Assembly: GCA_002319925.1 (NCBI GenBank)
Contig: DCFP01000058.1
Location: forward strand, 1-18,031
Length of the DNA: 18,031 bases
Direction: 5' to 3'
From: Holophagaceae bacterium UBA1801
GTDB lineage: Bacteria > Acidobacteriota > Holophagae > Holophagales > Holophagaceae
The number at the start of each line of letters is the position of its first letter. The first letter of the stretch is position 1. A program made the translations under genes and the position numbers. This document shows, one piece after another, positions 1 through 7,248 of the stretch. The notes under the pieces are model-generated. The model searched no databases. It was not told the origin of the DNA and worked only from the letters and a program-made list of their open reading frames with translations.

Positions 1-74
1 TGAGCCCCATGGCCCGGGGCATCACGGGCCAGGTACTCTACGTGGATGGCGGGTACAGCATCATGGCGGATTGA
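1..74 (+). CDS. fabI: Enoyl-[acyl-carrier-protein] reductase (NADH), C-terminal end only
   Basis: Only the last 23 codons lie in the window, read from base 3 to a TGA at 72-74. They encode GITGQVLYVDGGYSIMAD at the C-terminus, which matches the end of FabI-type enoyl-ACP reductases (GITGEVxYVDGGY-hydrophobic). FabI performs the last reduction of each fatty-acid elongation cycle in the cytoplasm. Other short-chain dehydrogenases also end in a VDGGY-like strand, but the G-I-T-G-x-V-x-Y-V-D-G-G-Y-x-I-M pattern favours FabI. The gene is convergent with the U32 gene, 22 bp away, and I see no clear terminator between them. Confidence 0.7.
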   Translation, partial: SPMARGITGQVLYVDGGYSIMAD

Positions 75-96
75 AACCTTTGGGGTGGAATACGCT

Positions 97-1920
97 TCAG
101 CGCAGGACCAGCTCCATCCGGCATCGACGACAATCGAACCGGCACTCGAGTCGCGTGGAACCGTTCTCCAGAAAAAGGGTTCCGCCAGGTTCGGGCAAGT
201 GTTTCCAGGGATCCGGGTTGGCATGCACCGGGCACCAGCCCAGCTCGTAGCGGATACAGTGCCGTGTGGTCATGACCACGCGGTCTTTCAAGGTTGATTG
301 AAGCTCTGCTGCCGGCTCAATTACCTTCCCTGCCAGGTGCTCGTAGAAGCTTATGGCCATTGGGTTCGCCACATTCCAGGTGAAGTCCAATTCAGGCAAA
401 GGCAGGCGAGAGGCCTGCCAGAGCCCTCGCCGCCCTGGCCTACTCCGGGGTGCTTGCCGCTGTGCTTCCAGACCCTCTGCCGCTTCCCGGCGCAGGGCGT
501 TAAGGCGGCTCACGGGAACAAAACGTGGCTCTTGCATCCGGAATTCGCCGAGCGTGAACGGCGTGTCACCCAAGCGCGACAGGGCTTCCTGCGCGGATCT
601 CCACATTCCATCGAGATCCTTTGCAAGCGAGAACTCGCCTTCATGACGAGCTTCCGCAACGAAACCTTGCTCATCCTCGACTCGCAATCGAACCGCGCCT
701 TCAGGGAAGTCCAGCGCAACGCGCACGGGAATTCGACGTTCCACCTTGGCTGCGCGCAGGGCCTTCAGCCACTGGTGGTCCACGTTCCGATGCAGCTTCA
801 TCCCCGTCTTTATACGGGAAGGGTCCTGCACGAAGGCCTGGCGGCCCTCGGCGGCGTTCACGACCGTGCCCGTCACTTCATCATTCTCGATGAAGGCGAG
901 GCCATCACCTGCATGAAGTGTCACCTCGCGATCCAGCACCACGCGGTCACCTTGAATGGATCGCACGACGCCGATGAACTCGCCCAGATGCCCGGCGGCT
1001 TCAGGTGTGCCCATGGGCCTGCGGATTCCATCCAGGCGGTAGGTGGAAAGTCCGCGCTGGAAGGTCTTGGTGGGATCGGGCGTGAACGCGTGCTGGACTC
1101 GGCCGATGGAGGCCCTGCCGAGCTCGGGCCTGCGCTCCAGAAGGACATCCAGCCTGCGTCTCAGGTGACCAACCACGTTCTTCACGTAGTCCGCGTCCTT
1201 GAGCCGCCCTTCGATCTTGAAGCCCGTGATGCCCGCGTCCGCCATCTCTTCCAGGTGATCCGACAGATCCAGGTCCTGGATGCTGAGCAAGTGCTTGCCC
1301 GTGATCAGCACGCGGCCTTTGGCATCGACGAGATTCCAGGGCGCGCGGCAGGGCTGGGCGCACTCGCCGCGGTTGCCGCTGCGGCCGCACACGGCGCCGC
1401 TCAGGTAGCAGCGCCCGCTTTCGCCCACGCAGAGAGCGCCGAAGACGAAACCTTCCAGCTCGATCTCCGCAGCATTGTGAATGGCGCGAATCTCATCCAA
1501 GGACTGTTCGCGCGCGAGGATGGCGCGGCTGAAGCCCACGTTGGCGAGGAAGGCCACTTTCTCCGGGCTATCGCAAACGGCCTGGGTGCTGGCGTGCAGG
1601 GGCAGTGGCGGCAGGTCCAGTTCCAGAAGCCCCATGTCCTGGATGATGAGGGCGTCCACGCCCGCTTCGTAGAGTTCCCAGGCCAGTTTCCGCGCGTCCT
1701 CCAGCTCATGGTCGAAGAGGATGGTGTTGATGGTTGCGTAGACCTTCGCATCCCAGAGCCGGGCTTCGCGAGTCAGCTGCTCGAAGTCCGCAGCACTGCA
1801 GCCCGCGGCCTGGCGCGCGCCGAACCTGGCACCGCCCATGTAGACCGCATCGGCTCCGCACCGGAGCGCGAGAATACCCTGTTCCGCGTTCCGGGCGGGG
1901 GCGAGCAGTTCAAGGCCCAT
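97..1920 (-). CDS. U32 family protein, RlhA/YdcP-like (probable rRNA/tRNA hydroxylation protein)
   Basis: This 607-residue protein starts with the U32 signature MGLELLAPA and has a TIM-barrel-like U32 domain over about residues 1-260. Its cysteine block has C164, C171, C178, C187 and C191. In characterised U32 proteins (UbiU, UbiV, TrhP, RlhA) an equivalent C-x6-C plus downstream cysteines holds a 4Fe-4S cluster. The long middle region and the C-terminal cysteine tail (C555, C563, then C593, C597, C600 in an ECRFDCRRC context) match E. coli RlhA (YdcP, 653 aa), needed for hydroxylation of 23S rRNA C2501. That makes it more likely RlhA than a collagenase-like peptidase, despite the family name. 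It is last in a run of four minus-strand genes, 24 bp after the peroxiredoxin. Its own ribosome binding site is weak, so translational coupling is possible. Family assignment is firm; the RlhA role is inference from length and tail. Confidence 0.88.
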   Translation of the reverse strand: MGLELLAPARNAEQGILALRCGADAVYMGGARFGARQAAGCSAADFEQLTREARLWDAKVYATINTILFDHELEDARKLAWELYEAGVDALIIQDMGLLELDLPPLPLHASTQAVCDSPEKVAFLANVGFSRAILAREQSLDEIRAIHNAAEIELEGFVFGALCVGESGRCYLSGAVCGRSGNRGECAQPCRAPWNLVDAKGRVLITGKHLLSIQDLDLSDHLEEMADAGITGFKIEGRLKDADYVKNVVGHLRRRLDVLLERRPELGRASIGRVQHAFTPDPTKTFQRGLSTYRLDGIRRPMGTPEAAGHLGEFIGVVRSIQGDRVVLDREVTLHAGDGLAFIENDEVTGTVVNAAEGRQAFVQDPSRIKTGMKLHRNVDHQWLKALRAAKVERRIPVRVALDFPEGAVRLRVEDEQGFVAEARHEGEFSLAKDLDGMWRSAQEALSRLGDTPFTLGEFRMQEPRFVPVSRLNALRREAAEGLEAQRQAPRSRPGRRGLWQASRLPLPELDFTWNVANPMAISFYEHLAGKVIEPAAELQSTLKDRVVMTTRHCIRYELGWCPVHANPDPWKHLPEPGGTLFLENGSTRLECRFDCRRCRMELVLR

Positions 1921-1944
1921 GCTTCAAGCGTACCAGTGAAGGCG

Positions 1945-2415
1945 CTAGGCGCCCTGCAGTTCCTCCATGATCTCGAGCACTTCCTGGACATGGCCCTTCA
2001 CGCTCACCTTGGGCCAGACGTGGCGAATGACGCCCTTCGGATCGATCAGGAAGGTGGAACGGATGATGCCTTCCACCTCCTTGCCGTACATCACCTTCTG
2101 GCCGAAAGCTCCGAGAGATTTCAGCAACCCGGCCTCAGGATCCGAGAGCAGGCGGAAAGGCAGCTCCTGCTTGGAGATGAACCCCTGGTGGCTCTTGACG
2201 CTATCCTTGCTGATGCCAAAGACCCGGGCGCCCTTGGACTGCACCCGGCCCCAGTTGTCCCGGAAGTCGCAGGCCTCCGTGGTGCAGCCCGGCGTGTTGT
2301 CCTTGGGGTAGGCGTAGAGGATGGTCCACGCTCCGGCCAGATCCTTGTTCGTGATGGTCCGATCTTGATCATCCTGCAGCGAGAATGCAGGGACTGGTTT
2401 GCCTACGAGGCTCAT
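1945..2415 (-). CDS. bcp: Thioredoxin-dependent peroxiredoxin, Bcp/PrxQ type
   Basis: This 156-residue protein has the AhpC/TSA thioredoxin fold. The peroxidatic cysteine is C44 in the YPKDNTPGCTTEAC motif, with a second cysteine at C49. The C-x4-C spacing is that of atypical 2-Cys Bcp/PrxQ enzymes, which reduce hydrogen peroxide and organic peroxides in the cytoplasm and are recycled by thioredoxin. I placed the start at the ATG of MSLVGK because a GGGAGGAACC Shine-Dalgarno sits directly before it; an in-frame TTG 15 nt upstream lies before that site. The length is normal for the family. It lies 42 bp downstream of the flavodoxin-like gene and 24 bp upstream of the U32 gene, so it is probably co-transcribed. 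A short GGCGC/GCGCC inverted repeat spans the stop codon. Confidence 0.95.
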   Translation of the reverse strand: MSLVGKPVPAFSLQDDQDRTITNKDLAGAWTILYAYPKDNTPGCTTEACDFRDNWGRVQSKGARVFGISKDSVKSHQGFISKQELPFRLLSDPEAGLLKSLGAFGQKVMYGKEVEGIIRSTFLIDPKGVIRHVWPKVSVKGHVQEVLEIMEELQGA

Positions 2416-2457
2416 GGTTCCTCCCGTCAAATTTGGATGCCATTCGCCTTTGGGCTG

Positions 2458-3015
2458 TCAGGCAGTTGCCAGCTGCTTGCCGATCTCCCGGGCGCGAGCC
2501 TGGAGATCGGGCCGTTTCGTGGCTTCATCGGGCGCTCGCAGCCCCTCGCCCAGGAGCATGTGCGTCTCCCCGAAACCCAGCATCCCGAGGATCTGGGGAA
2601 TCGCGCTGAGGTAGGGTTTGAAGAGTTCTGCATCGGGCTGGCCCTGGGTCACGATGAGGGCGCTGCGCTTGGGCGGGTTGATGCGGCTCGACAGGTCCAT
2701 GTTCATGTAATGGAAGAGCCGGTCCATCACGGTCTTCAGCTGAGCATTGATGTTGAGCATGTAGACCGGCGATGCGAACACCACCGCATCGGCTTCGTCG
2801 ATCTTCTGGTAGATGGTCTGCATATCGTCCTTCACGCCGCACTTGCCGAACCGCTTGCAGGCGTAATCCCCCTGGCAGCCCTTGATGCTCATGGCGTTGA
2901 TGTCGAGGCGCTCCGTCTGGGCGCCGACTTCGCGGGCACCCGCGAGGAGTTCGTCCACCAGGTGGGCGCTGTTGCCATGGGGATGGGGACTGGCGGAAAG
3001 GGCGAGGATCTTCAT
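2458..3015 (-). CDS. Flavodoxin-fold NAD(P)H-dependent FMN reductase, iron-sulfur flavoprotein (Isf)-like
   Basis: This 185-residue protein has a flavodoxin-like Rossmann fold. The FMN phosphate loop is SASPHPHGNS (residues 7-16), and a second flavin-contact segment, ASPVYMLNINAQLKTVMDR, lies near residues 81-99. Between them is the motif C47-x2-D50-x2-C53-x5-C59 followed by VKDDM, the layout of the iron-sulfur flavoprotein family, in which four cysteines at the same spacing bind a 4Fe-4S cluster. Here the second ligand position is Asp. Likely role: reduction of quinones, FMN or other electrophiles with NAD(P)H; the substrate cannot be told. ATG at 3015 is preceded by a GGAGA site that overlaps the end of the aldo/keto reductase gene (10-bp gap), indicating one operon. 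Confidence 0.88.
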   Translation of the reverse strand: MKILALSASPHPHGNSAHLVDELLAGAREVGAQTERLDINAMSIKGCQGDYACKRFGKCGVKDDMQTIYQKIDEADAVVFASPVYMLNINAQLKTVMDRLFHYMNMDLSSRINPPKRSALIVTQGQPDAELFKPYLSAIPQILGMLGFGETHMLLGEGLRAPDEATKRPDLQARAREIGKQLATA

Positions 3016-3025
3016 GAAATCTCCG

Positions 3026-4066
3026 TTAGGAACGATGGTTCAGGACCGTGGCGGTGCCGTGGACCATCTGGTGGATCGATGGTGTGTGGAGGAAGTCGTG
3101 GGGGAAGCCCAGGGAGATGGCGCTGATGCGATCGAGACGATCCAGGTGGGCCGGATCCGGCTCGAAGTCGAGACAACCGAGATTGTCGCGCAGTTGCTCG
3201 ATCGTACGGGTGCCGAGGATGGGAATGACCGCGTTCTGCTTCCGGGCGCGAAGCCAGGCCAGGGCCATCTGGGAGGGCGACCGGCCGGCTTCCTTCGCGA
3301 CCGCGACGAGCTCCTCGGCGATTTCCAGATTGCGTTCCGTCAGGAATCGTTCGCCCCATGTCCCCGTGGAGAAGCGCGTCCCCTCGGGTCGCGCCTGGTC
3401 CCGGCGATACTTGCCCGTGAGGGTTCCGCCGCCCAGGGGACTCCAGGCCGTCACGGCCAGATCCAGTGCCGCGGCCATGGGCAGGAGATCCCGCTCGGGG
3501 GTCCGTTCCACCAAGCTGTACTGGATCTGGATCCCCGCGAAGGCGCTCCAACCCTTGAGTTCGGCCATCGTGTTGGCCCGCGCGATGGCCCAGGCGGGCG
3601 CATCGGAAACCCCAACGTAGAGCACTTTTCCGGCTCGCACTATGTCGTCCAGGGCGCGCATCAATTCGTCCACGGGGGTGACGAAGTCCCAGGCGTGGAC
3701 CCAGTAGAGGTCGATGTAGTCCGTGCCCAGGCGCCGCAGACTCCCTTCCAGGGCCTGGACCAGGCTCTTGCGGTGGTTGCCCCCGGCGTTGGGATCCTCA
3801 GGCCGCGGATTGAGCGTGTACTTGGTTGCCAGGACGTACCGGTGCCGCTCGGGCCGCATGAACTCACCTACATACTGCTCGCTGGTGCCGGCGGTGTAGT
3901 GGTTGGCGGTATCGATGAAGTTGCCGCCGGCCTCCACGAAGGCGTCGAACATCCGGCGGCTCTCGTCGTGGTCGGCGCCCCAACCCCACTGGGGGCCGAA
4001 GGTCATGGCGCCCAGACACAGCTCCGAGACCCGCAATCCTGTATGACCGAACAGCACATAGCGCAT
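3026..4066 (-). CDS. Aldo/keto reductase
   Basis: This 346-residue (alpha/beta)8-barrel NADPH-dependent oxidoreductase has the complete catalytic tetrad visible: D52 and Y57 (FIDTANHY), K82 (LATKY) and H124 (YWVHAWD). The late segment GRSPSQMALAWL and the IPILGTRTIEQL segment give the usual cofactor-binding end of the barrel. It belongs with the AKR subfamily that includes YajO/Tas-like and potassium-channel beta-subunit-like enzymes; the physiological carbonyl substrate is unknown. The chosen ATG has a GGAGACACC site in front; an upstream in-frame extension of 22 residues has no such support and runs into the divergent regulator's leader. It is the first gene of the AKR-flavodoxin-bcp-U32 run and is divergent from an AraC-type regulator. 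Confidence 0.95.
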   Translation of the reverse strand: MRYVLFGHTGLRVSELCLGAMTFGPQWGWGADHDESRRMFDAFVEAGGNFIDTANHYTAGTSEQYVGEFMRPERHRYVLATKYTLNPRPEDPNAGGNHRKSLVQALEGSLRRLGTDYIDLYWVHAWDFVTPVDELMRALDDIVRAGKVLYVGVSDAPAWAIARANTMAELKGWSAFAGIQIQYSLVERTPERDLLPMAAALDLAVTAWSPLGGGTLTGKYRRDQARPEGTRFSTGTWGERFLTERNLEIAEELVAVAKEAGRSPSQMALAWLRARKQNAVIPILGTRTIEQLRDNLGCLDFEPDPAHLDRLDRISAISLGFPHDFLHTPSIHQMVHGTATVLNHRS

Positions 4067-4159
4067 GGTGTCTCCATGACAGAAGAAGGTTAGACCCTTG
4101 AGATGCAGACGATCTATGATGGTTTGTCGCAATTATTTGATTTTTCCTCTGGAACGCCC
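4067..4159. promoter_or_regulatory. Divergent intergenic region between aldo/keto reductase and AraC-type regulator
   Basis: This 93-bp gap must hold the promoters of both divergent genes. It is the most AT-rich stretch nearby (around 4121-4150, with runs such as AATTATTTGATTTTTCC), as expected for a promoter. I could not find a convincing -35/-10 pair on either strand: the TTGAGA at 4098 and TATGAT at 4115 are only 11 bp apart. A regulator binding site for the AraC protein is expected here by layout but is not identified. Confidence 0.45.
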
Positions 4160-5104
4160 ATGGACCCCCTCGACGAAGTGCTCCAGGACCTAAGACTCAC
4201 GCAGGGCTTCTATTGCCATAGCGAGCTGCATGCCCCGTGGGGCGTGGATTTTCCAGACCAGGACTGGGCCAGCTTTCACTTCATGGCCGAAGGCCGGTGT
4301 TGCGTCCTACTCGGCGATCAGGTGATCCAGCTGGAAGCGGGGGATTTCGCCCTCATGCCCCAGGGGCGTGCGCACGGGATGGCCGATCAAGCGACCTCAA
4401 AGCGCATCGACATCCATACCCTGAAGCTCGACGCCATCGCGCCCAATGCCGCGCGATTGAAGGTCTCGGGCCGGGGCGAGCGCTCGGTCCTGATCTGCGG
4501 TGGAGCTCGCTTTTCGGGCTCGGCGGCCCATCCGTTGCTATCGCACCTGCCGGAATTGATCCTCGTGCGTAAGGAAACTCGGGCCGAGTTCGACTGGCTA
4601 AGACCCACGCTGGAAGCCATGGCCCACGAGGTCAGCAGCTCCCGCCCCGGCGCCGCCGCCGTGATGACACGGCTGGCGGACATCCTGATCATCCAGGCCG
4701 TGCGCACCTGGGTGGCCTCCGGCAGCGAAGCCGCGAAAGGCTGGCTCGCTGCCCTGCGGGATCCCCAGGTGGGGCGCAGCCTGGCGCTGATGCACCGCGA
4801 GCCGGGCAAGGACTGGGATATCGAGGGACTCGCGAAGGCAGTGGGCATGTCCCGGGCGGTCTTCGCCGAGCGCTTCGCCCTGATGGTTGGGCAGCCGCCG
4901 AAGCAGTACCTCACGCGCTGGCGCATGCACCTGGCGAGCCACTGGCTGCAGGAGGAGCGGATCAATCTCTCGCAGGTGGCCGAACGGTTAGGCTACGGCA
5001 GCGAGGCCGCCTTCAGCCGTGCCTTCAAGCGCCACTTCGGCGAATCACCGGGCGGTCATCGCAGGCGGGAAACGAAGCCTCAGCGTTCCGCCGCCCGCTT
5101 GTAG
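4160..5104 (+). CDS. AraC family transcriptional regulator with N-terminal cupin sensor domain
   Basis: This 314-residue protein has an N-terminal cupin-type sensor (about residues 1-170; VLLGDQVIQLEAGDFALMPQGRAHGM is the typical cupin strand pair, split here at about residues 51-77). A C-terminal double helix-turn-helix covers about residues 220-302, including DIEGLAKAVGMSRAVFAERF and the second-helix signature NLSQVAERLGYGSEAAFSRA. Cupin-type AraC proteins usually act on a neighbouring oxidoreductase gene in response to a small hydrophobic or electrophilic ligand. The divergent aldo/keto reductase operon is the obvious candidate target (inference). I chose the ATG of MDPLDEV because cupin-AraC proteins start near this point; the preceding GGAA is a weak ribosome binding site, and an ATG 57 nt upstream remains possible. 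Its 3' end overlaps the convergent rsmI end by 25 bp. Confidence 0.9.
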   Translation: MDPLDEVLQDLRLTQGFYCHSELHAPWGVDFPDQDWASFHFMAEGRCCVLLGDQVIQLEAGDFALMPQGRAHGMADQATSKRIDIHTLKLDAIAPNAARLKVSGRGERSVLICGGARFSGSAAHPLLSHLPELILVRKETRAEFDWLRPTLEAMAHEVSSSRPGAAAVMTRLADILIIQAVRTWVASGSEAAKGWLAALRDPQVGRSLALMHREPGKDWDIEGLAKAVGMSRAVFAERFALMVGQPPKQYLTRWRMHLASHWLQEERINLSQVAERLGYGSEAAFSRAFKRHFGESPGGHRRRETKPQRSAARL

Positions 5105-5931
5105 AGTTCCGAAACGCCGATGTTCAAGTGGCGTGCCAGGGGCTTCACCGCTTCGCGCAGGGTCATGCCCCCGTCCCGGGCCGCGTCGAGGTAGCGGTCC
5201 ACCCACTCGGGCAGAGCATCGCCTTCCAGCAAAACTTCGTGTTCCGTGACCGTGCGTTTGGCATCGGCACCGGCGATGACAAGGACCATCTCGCCGCGGT
5301 TCTCGGTTCCAAGCTGTTCCCGCACGTGCTCCGGTGTGCCGCGGTACCAGGTCTCGTGGAGCTTCGTGAGCTCGCGTCCCAGGGCGATCTCGCGATCGGG
5401 CGCGATCTCCGCCAGCTCGTCCAAGGTCTCGTGGATGCGATGGGGCGTTTCGAAGACCACGACGGTCTCTTCGCGGCCCGCGATGCGGCGGAGGAATGTC
5501 TGACGGGGCTCGCTGCGGGAAGGCAAGTAACCGAGGAAACTGAAGGCGTGGCTCGGCAGTCCCGAAGCCACCACGGCCAGCGTGACGGCAGAGGGACCGG
5601 GCAGCACCGTGACGCGCGCATCAACGGAGCGCGCCATGCGAGCCAGTTCGAAGCCGGGGTCGTTGACGCCGGGCATGCCCGCATCGGAGCAGTAGGCCAC
5701 GGTCTCACCATCCTGCAACGCCGCTTCCACCGCCTCTTCCGAGGCCTTCGGCGCGTGATCGTCGAAACGGAGAAGCGGCTTCTCGATGCCCAGATGCTTG
5801 AGCAGCGCGCCCGTTCGCCGCGTGTCCTCGCAGGCCACGCGGTCGCACTCCCGCAGGGCTTCCACCGCGCGCTCCGTGAGATCGCCGAGGTTCCCCAGGG
5901 GCGTCGGCACCAGAATGAGATGTCCAGCCAT
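5080..5931 (-). CDS. rsmI: 16S rRNA (cytidine(1402)-2'-O)-methyltransferase RsmI
   Basis: This 283-residue protein is close to the E. coli length (286). It is a tetrapyrrole-methylase-fold SAM-dependent enzyme that methylates the 2'-OH of C1402 in the 30S decoding centre. Visible motifs are LILVPTPLGNLGDLTERA at the N-terminus, the loop CSDAGMPGVNDPG (residues 81-93), LPGPSAV (110-116), SFLGYLPSR (131-139) and ETPHRI. The C-terminal helical part ends at AAER. The ATG at 5931 has a GTGAGGAACACC site; longer in-frame extensions upstream lack family sequence and cross the rsgA leader. The gene is convergent with araC (25-bp overlap, no room for a terminator) and divergent from rsgA, another 30S-related gene. 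Confidence 0.97.
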   Translation of the reverse strand: MAGHLILVPTPLGNLGDLTERAVEALRECDRVACEDTRRTGALLKHLGIEKPLLRFDDHAPKASEEAVEAALQDGETVAYCSDAGMPGVNDPGFELARMARSVDARVTVLPGPSAVTLAVVASGLPSHAFSFLGYLPSRSEPRQTFLRRIAGREETVVVFETPHRIHETLDELAEIAPDREIALGRELTKLHETWYRGTPEHVREQLGTENRGEMVLVIAGADAKRTVTEHEVLLEGDALPEWVDRYLDAARDGGMTLREAVKPLARHLNIGVSELYKRAAER

Positions 5932-6051
5932 GGTGTTCCTCACCGAAGCATTGTGGCAGGAACGGCAAAAAAGATTCTTCGCCCGATCTCGCGCAGGAGT
6001 GGTAGGTTGGATTCCTGCACCGGCCGGACCGGACTTTGGAAAGGAGGACAT

Positions 6052-6090
6052 ATGACTGTCGTGAGCCCTTCTTCCAACGTCTGCATCTGA
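6052..6090 (+). CDS. Putative 12-codon leader or micro-ORF upstream of rsgA
   Basis: An ATG at 6052 opens a 12-residue frame, MTVVSPSSNVCI, ending at TGA 6088-6090. It is preceded by AAAGGAGGACAT, the strongest Shine-Dalgarno sequence I see in the window, with about 4 nt between GGAGG and ATG. It lies 85 bp upstream of the rsgA start in the rsmI-rsgA divergent gap. No known peptide family is recognised. The frame could be a leader peptide that tunes rsgA expression, a small secreted or modified peptide, or a chance ATG downstream of a strong Shine-Dalgarno. The long plus-strand frame it terminates (antisense to rsmI) is not a gene. No clear terminator or antiterminator follows it. Confidence 0.35.
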   Translation: MTVVSPSSNVCI

Positions 6091-6175
6091 ATCCCGCCGA
6101 GTCCTGATCCAGCCACAAAGGCAAAGTTGACGGTCCTCCGCGGGCGCACGAACCCGTTCGACCGGAGACTGCTCC

Positions 6176-7222
6176 ATGAGCCTTCTCGATCTCGGCTGGC
6201 GCGAGGAATTCGCCCGGCACTTCAACCATGAAAATCCCTTCTGGATTCCCGCCCGCGTCGCCGTCACCCACCGCGGGCGCTATCTGCTCTACTCGGCCCA
6301 GGGCGACCTGGAGGCCGTGTTGGCGGGCTCCCTCGAGGACCGGCCCGTCACCGGCGATTGGGTGGCAACGCTACCCGGCGCGCCGGGGGATCTCGCGCGC
6401 ATCGACCGCATTCTGCCGCGGCAGACGGTCTTCCGCCGGAAGCCGCCCGTTTCCGGTGGCCGAAAACTCATCACCTTCGAAGGGGAAACCCGCATCGCCG
6501 GGGGCACCACCGTCGAGCAGGTCATCGCCTCGAACATGGACCTGGTCTTCGTGGTCACGGCCCTTGATGGCGACTACTCCCTGAACCGCATCCGGCGCTA
6601 CCTGATCCTCGCCCAGTGTTCCGGTGCCGAAGTAATCGTCCTCCTCAACAAAGTGGATCTCGGAGATCCAGGGCCTGCCCTTGCGGAGCTGAGTTCCGCC
6701 GCCACCACATTTGGCGTCAGCGCCCACACAGGCGAAGGCCTGCGTTCCCTGGAGGCACTCGTGCAGCCCGCTCGCACAGCGGCGCTCATCGGATCTTCAG
6801 GTGTGGGGAAGTCATCCATCGTCAACGCCCTGCTCGGGGAATCGCGCCAGTACGTGAGCCCCAAGAGCACCAGCACCGGCAAAGGTCGCCACACGACCAC
6901 GCGCCGGGAACTGGTGCCCCTGCTGCGAGGCGGCTTCCTGCTGGACACACCCGGCATGCGTGAGGTGCAGCTCTGGGCCGAGGAATCCGATGTCTCCGAC
7001 GCTTTCGGCTTCATCGAGGAACTGGCCACGCAATGTCGATTCTCCGATTGTCGGCATACCTCAGAACCAGGCTGCGCGGTCAAGGCCGCCATCGAGACCG
7101 AAGAGCTGGAGGAGTGGGTCCTGGACGAATACCGCAGGCTCACCCGGGAAGTTCGCTACCTCGATCAGCGGCGGCTGGAACGGCAGCGCAGCATCCAGCG
7201 CAAGCGGTTAGTCAAAGGATAA
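6176..7222 (+). CDS. rsgA: Ribosome small subunit-dependent GTPase A (RsgA/YjeQ)
   Basis: This 348-residue circularly permuted GTPase works in late 30S subunit maturation. Domain order: an N-terminal OB-fold (about 25-105), then the permuted G domain with NKVD (G4, 158-161), SAHTG (G5, about 182-186), GSSGVGKS (G1, 206-213), the T-rich GRHTTT switch (237-242) and DTPG (G3, 257-260). The C-terminal zinc site is C287, C292, H294 and C300, all present. The start ATG has a CGGAG site about 8 nt upstream. It is divergent from rsmI, and the 244-bp gap carries the 12-codon frame. The gene ends in a strong hairpin shared with the convergent cydB. Confidence 0.97.
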   Translation: MSLLDLGWREEFARHFNHENPFWIPARVAVTHRGRYLLYSAQGDLEAVLAGSLEDRPVTGDWVATLPGAPGDLARIDRILPRQTVFRRKPPVSGGRKLITFEGETRIAGGTTVEQVIASNMDLVFVVTALDGDYSLNRIRRYLILAQCSGAEVIVLLNKVDLGDPGPALAELSSAATTFGVSAHTGEGLRSLEALVQPARTAALIGSSGVGKSSIVNALLGESRQYVSPKSTSTGKGRHTTTRRELVPLLRGGFLLDTPGMREVQLWAEESDVSDAFGFIEELATQCRFSDCRHTSEPGCAVKAAIETEELEEWVLDEYRRLTREVRYLDQRRLERQRSIQRKRLVKG

Positions 7223-7246
7223 GGCGCCTCTTGCGAGGCGCCTTAT
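7219..7246. terminator. Bidirectional hairpin between rsgA and cydB
   Basis: A perfect 12-bp stem (ATAAGGCGCCTC / GAGGCGCCTTAT) closes on a TTGC loop. It begins inside the rsgA TAA stop codon and ends 2 bp before the cydB stop codon. There is no strong T-run on either side, so it may work as a weak intrinsic or Rho-assisted terminator, or protect both 3' ends. Its placement between two convergent genes supports a shared terminator. Confidence 0.75.
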
Positions 7247-7248
7247 CT

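Noticed and set aside
97..1920. Calling the U32 protein a collagenase-like secreted peptidase
   Set aside because: It has no signal peptide. The iron-sulfur cysteine pattern and RlhA-like C-terminal tail point to a nucleic-acid or cofactor hydroxylation role.
298..3126. A 942-codon plus-strand open frame
   Set aside because: It is antisense to three clearly recognised minus-strand genes (U32, bcp and flavoprotein). Its translation shows no family, and long antisense frames are expected in GC-rich DNA.
4098..4120. TTGAGA / TATGAT as a promoter for the AraC-type gene
   Set aside because: The boxes are only 11 bp apart, too close for a sigma-70 promoter.
5128..6090. A 320-codon plus-strand frame ending at the same stop as the 12-codon frame
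   Set aside because: Most of it is antisense to rsmI and unlike any protein. Only the final 12 codons, behind the strong Shine-Dalgarno, deserve attention.
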